This document shows, piece by piece, positions 63,184 to 64,000 of a stretch of DNA of 64,000 nucleotides (the first letter of the stretch is position 1; the number at the start of each line of letters is the position of its first letter). Location: assembly GCA_937974245.1 (NCBI GenBank), contig CALJKV010000081.1:62001-126000 (forward strand). The letters are read 5' to 3'. Made by a program: the position numbers and the translations under genes. Source of the DNA: an uncultured Chloroflexota bacterium (lineage in GTDB: Bacteria > Chloroflexota > Anaerolineae > Aggregatilineales > Phototrophicaceae). Below the pieces are notes generated by a model, which had not been told where the DNA came from, searched no databases, and saw only the letters and a list, made by a program, of their open reading frames with translations.

Positions 63184-64000
63184 CTAGCCCTCCCGTTTGC
63201 CGCGTGAGGGCATCATGCCTTCCAGCTTGGCGATGATCCCCATCATCACCTCGTCCGCGCCGCCGCCAATCGAGAGCAGTCGGGCATCGCGGAAATAGCG
63301 CGAAATCCAGGTTTCTTCCATGTAGCCCATGCCGCCGTAGAATTGCAGGCAGGTATCCCCCACCTCACGCGCCAGCCTCCCGGCTTTGAGCTTGCACATG
63401 GAGGCAATGCGCGTCACTTCCTCCGGCGCGGCCTCGGACTCCGTCAAGGCGGCACAGTAGTAACAGAGCTGACGCAGCGCCTCGATTTCTGTCAGCAGTT
63501 CGACCAGCTTAAACTGAATCCACTGGTTATGGATAAGGGGCTGGCCGAAGGTCTGGCGCTCGGTACAGTAGCGCATCGTCTCGCGCACGGCCATCTCCAT
63601 GCCGCCCGTCGCGGAGAGCGACCCAACGAGACGCTCCATCTGGAACTGCTCCATTTGCAGGTAGAAGCCCATCCCCTCCGCGCCAATGAGATTAGACTGC
63701 GGCACACGGGCATTTTCAAAGGAAAGAACGGCGGTGTCGCTAGACCGGTTGCCGAGTTTTTCCAGTTTGCGGCTGACGCTGAAGCCGGGCGTCGTGGTCG
63801 GCACCATGATGAGTGACATCCCCCGGTAGCTCTTGCCCGGCTCGGTGCGTGCCAACAGGCAGACCCAATCGGCCTGAGCGCCATTGGTGATGTACATCTT
63901 GGCACCGTTAATCACGTAGTCGTCGCCATCCTTCTCGGCGCGGGTGATGATTCCGGCCACATCGCTGCCCGCCCCCGGTTCGGTGACGGCGATACAGCCC
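63184..64000 (-). CDS. Acyl-CoA dehydrogenase, partial (C-terminal part)
   Basis: The gene runs off the right edge. The visible 271 codons start with GCIAVTEPGAGSDVAG, the FAD- and substrate-binding sequence of the family, continue with DDYVINGAKMYITNGAQADW and KLGNRSSDTAVLSFENARVP, and end with LQFYGGMGYMEETWISRYFRDAR. It introduces a double bond into acyl-CoA with FAD and electron transfer flavoprotein. The exact chain length or branched specificity is not visible. It converges with the small hypothetical gene 35 bp away. Confidence 0.93.
   Translation of the reverse strand, partial: GCIAVTEPGAGSDVAGIITRAEKDGDDYVINGAKMYITNGAQADWVCLLARTEPGKSYRGMSLIMVPTTTPGFSVSRKLEKLGNRSSDTAVLSFENARVPQSNLIGAEGMGFYLQMEQFQMERLVGSLSATGGMEMAVRETMRYCTERQTFGQPLIHNQWIQFKLVELLTEIEALRQLCYYCAALTESEAAPEEVTRIASMCKLKAGRLAREVGDTCLQFYGGMGYMEETWISRYFRDARLLSIGGGADEVMMGIIAKLEGMMPSRGKREG

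Noticed and set aside
63164..63187. A seven-codon frame with GGAG ahead (MNWQLSL) after the small hypothetical gene
   Set aside because: Too short to support and overlaps the end of the acyl-CoA dehydrogenase gene; it may be a remnant of a lost start.

Overview
The window is a 64 kb chromosomal segment of a free-living bacterium, most probably a member of the Chloroflexota (Anaerolineae-like, perhaps known only from metagenomes). This is inferred from the mix of genes: a lipid-anchored cytochrome c with a Pro/Thr-rich stalk, WD40/PD40 and SH3b surface proteins, a SucC beginning LDLFEYQGKQ from a TTG codon, the SNF2/SWIM pair, B12-binding radical SAM and LutB proteins, and many GTG/TTG starts. 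No 16S gene is present to confirm it. Genes are dense on both strands and mostly housekeeping. No prophage, complete insertion sequence or CRISPR array is visible.

Layout. 1-9.9 kb: a partial methyltransferase, a CgeB-like glycosyltransferase, a DUF427 protein, SurE, a large class A penicillin-binding protein, an orphan LutB, a PD40 propeller protein and a cyclophilin. 9.9-15.5 kb: an operon resembling nitric-oxide stress genes (ferredoxin-cupin, DUF2892, polytopic heme-copper-like protein), a divergent Crp/Fnr regulator with a TTCGAC-N4-GTCGAA dyad between them, then the cobalt/nickel ECF transporter cbiMQO. 15.5-23.9 kb: RidA, an unassigned structured RNA or leader element, an EamA transporter, a thiolase, an FHA protein, a PHP/GT4/mgsA cluster, lipocytochrome c, and an alpha-amylase interrupted by one in-frame stop. 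24-36.9 kb: radical SAM, pfkA, dnaE, mutM, a histidine kinase and sucCD. 37-49.9 kb: a thiolase/HIT pair, birA, envelope proteins, a penicillin acylase, a TPR protein, gyrA, bL25 and an orphan response regulator. 50-55.7 kb: SNF2 helicase, SWIM protein and murJ, overlapping start to stop.

55.7-63.1 kb is the accessory part. About 970 bp of palindromic intergenic repeats precede an intact tRNA-Gly(CCC) with a near-consensus promoter. Two decayed copies of the tRNA 3' half, each followed by a terminator-like hairpin, lie at 58.0 and 62.6 kb. They delimit two blocks: a membrane-anchored pentapeptide-repeat gene, and a set with two alpha/beta hydrolases, a nucleoside hydrolase and a WD40-SH3b protein. 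This looks like an old tRNA integration hotspot that has lost its integrase. The window ends inside an acyl-CoA dehydrogenase gene.

The two most promising undescribed items are the element at 15.92-16.13 kb (own promoter, Shine-Dalgarno complementary to 13 nt of the 16S tail, 10-codon ORF, internal anti-SD, two strong hairpins) and the three-fold tRNA-Gly 3'-end repeat. Functions are read from sequence motifs alone; no database search or folding was run.
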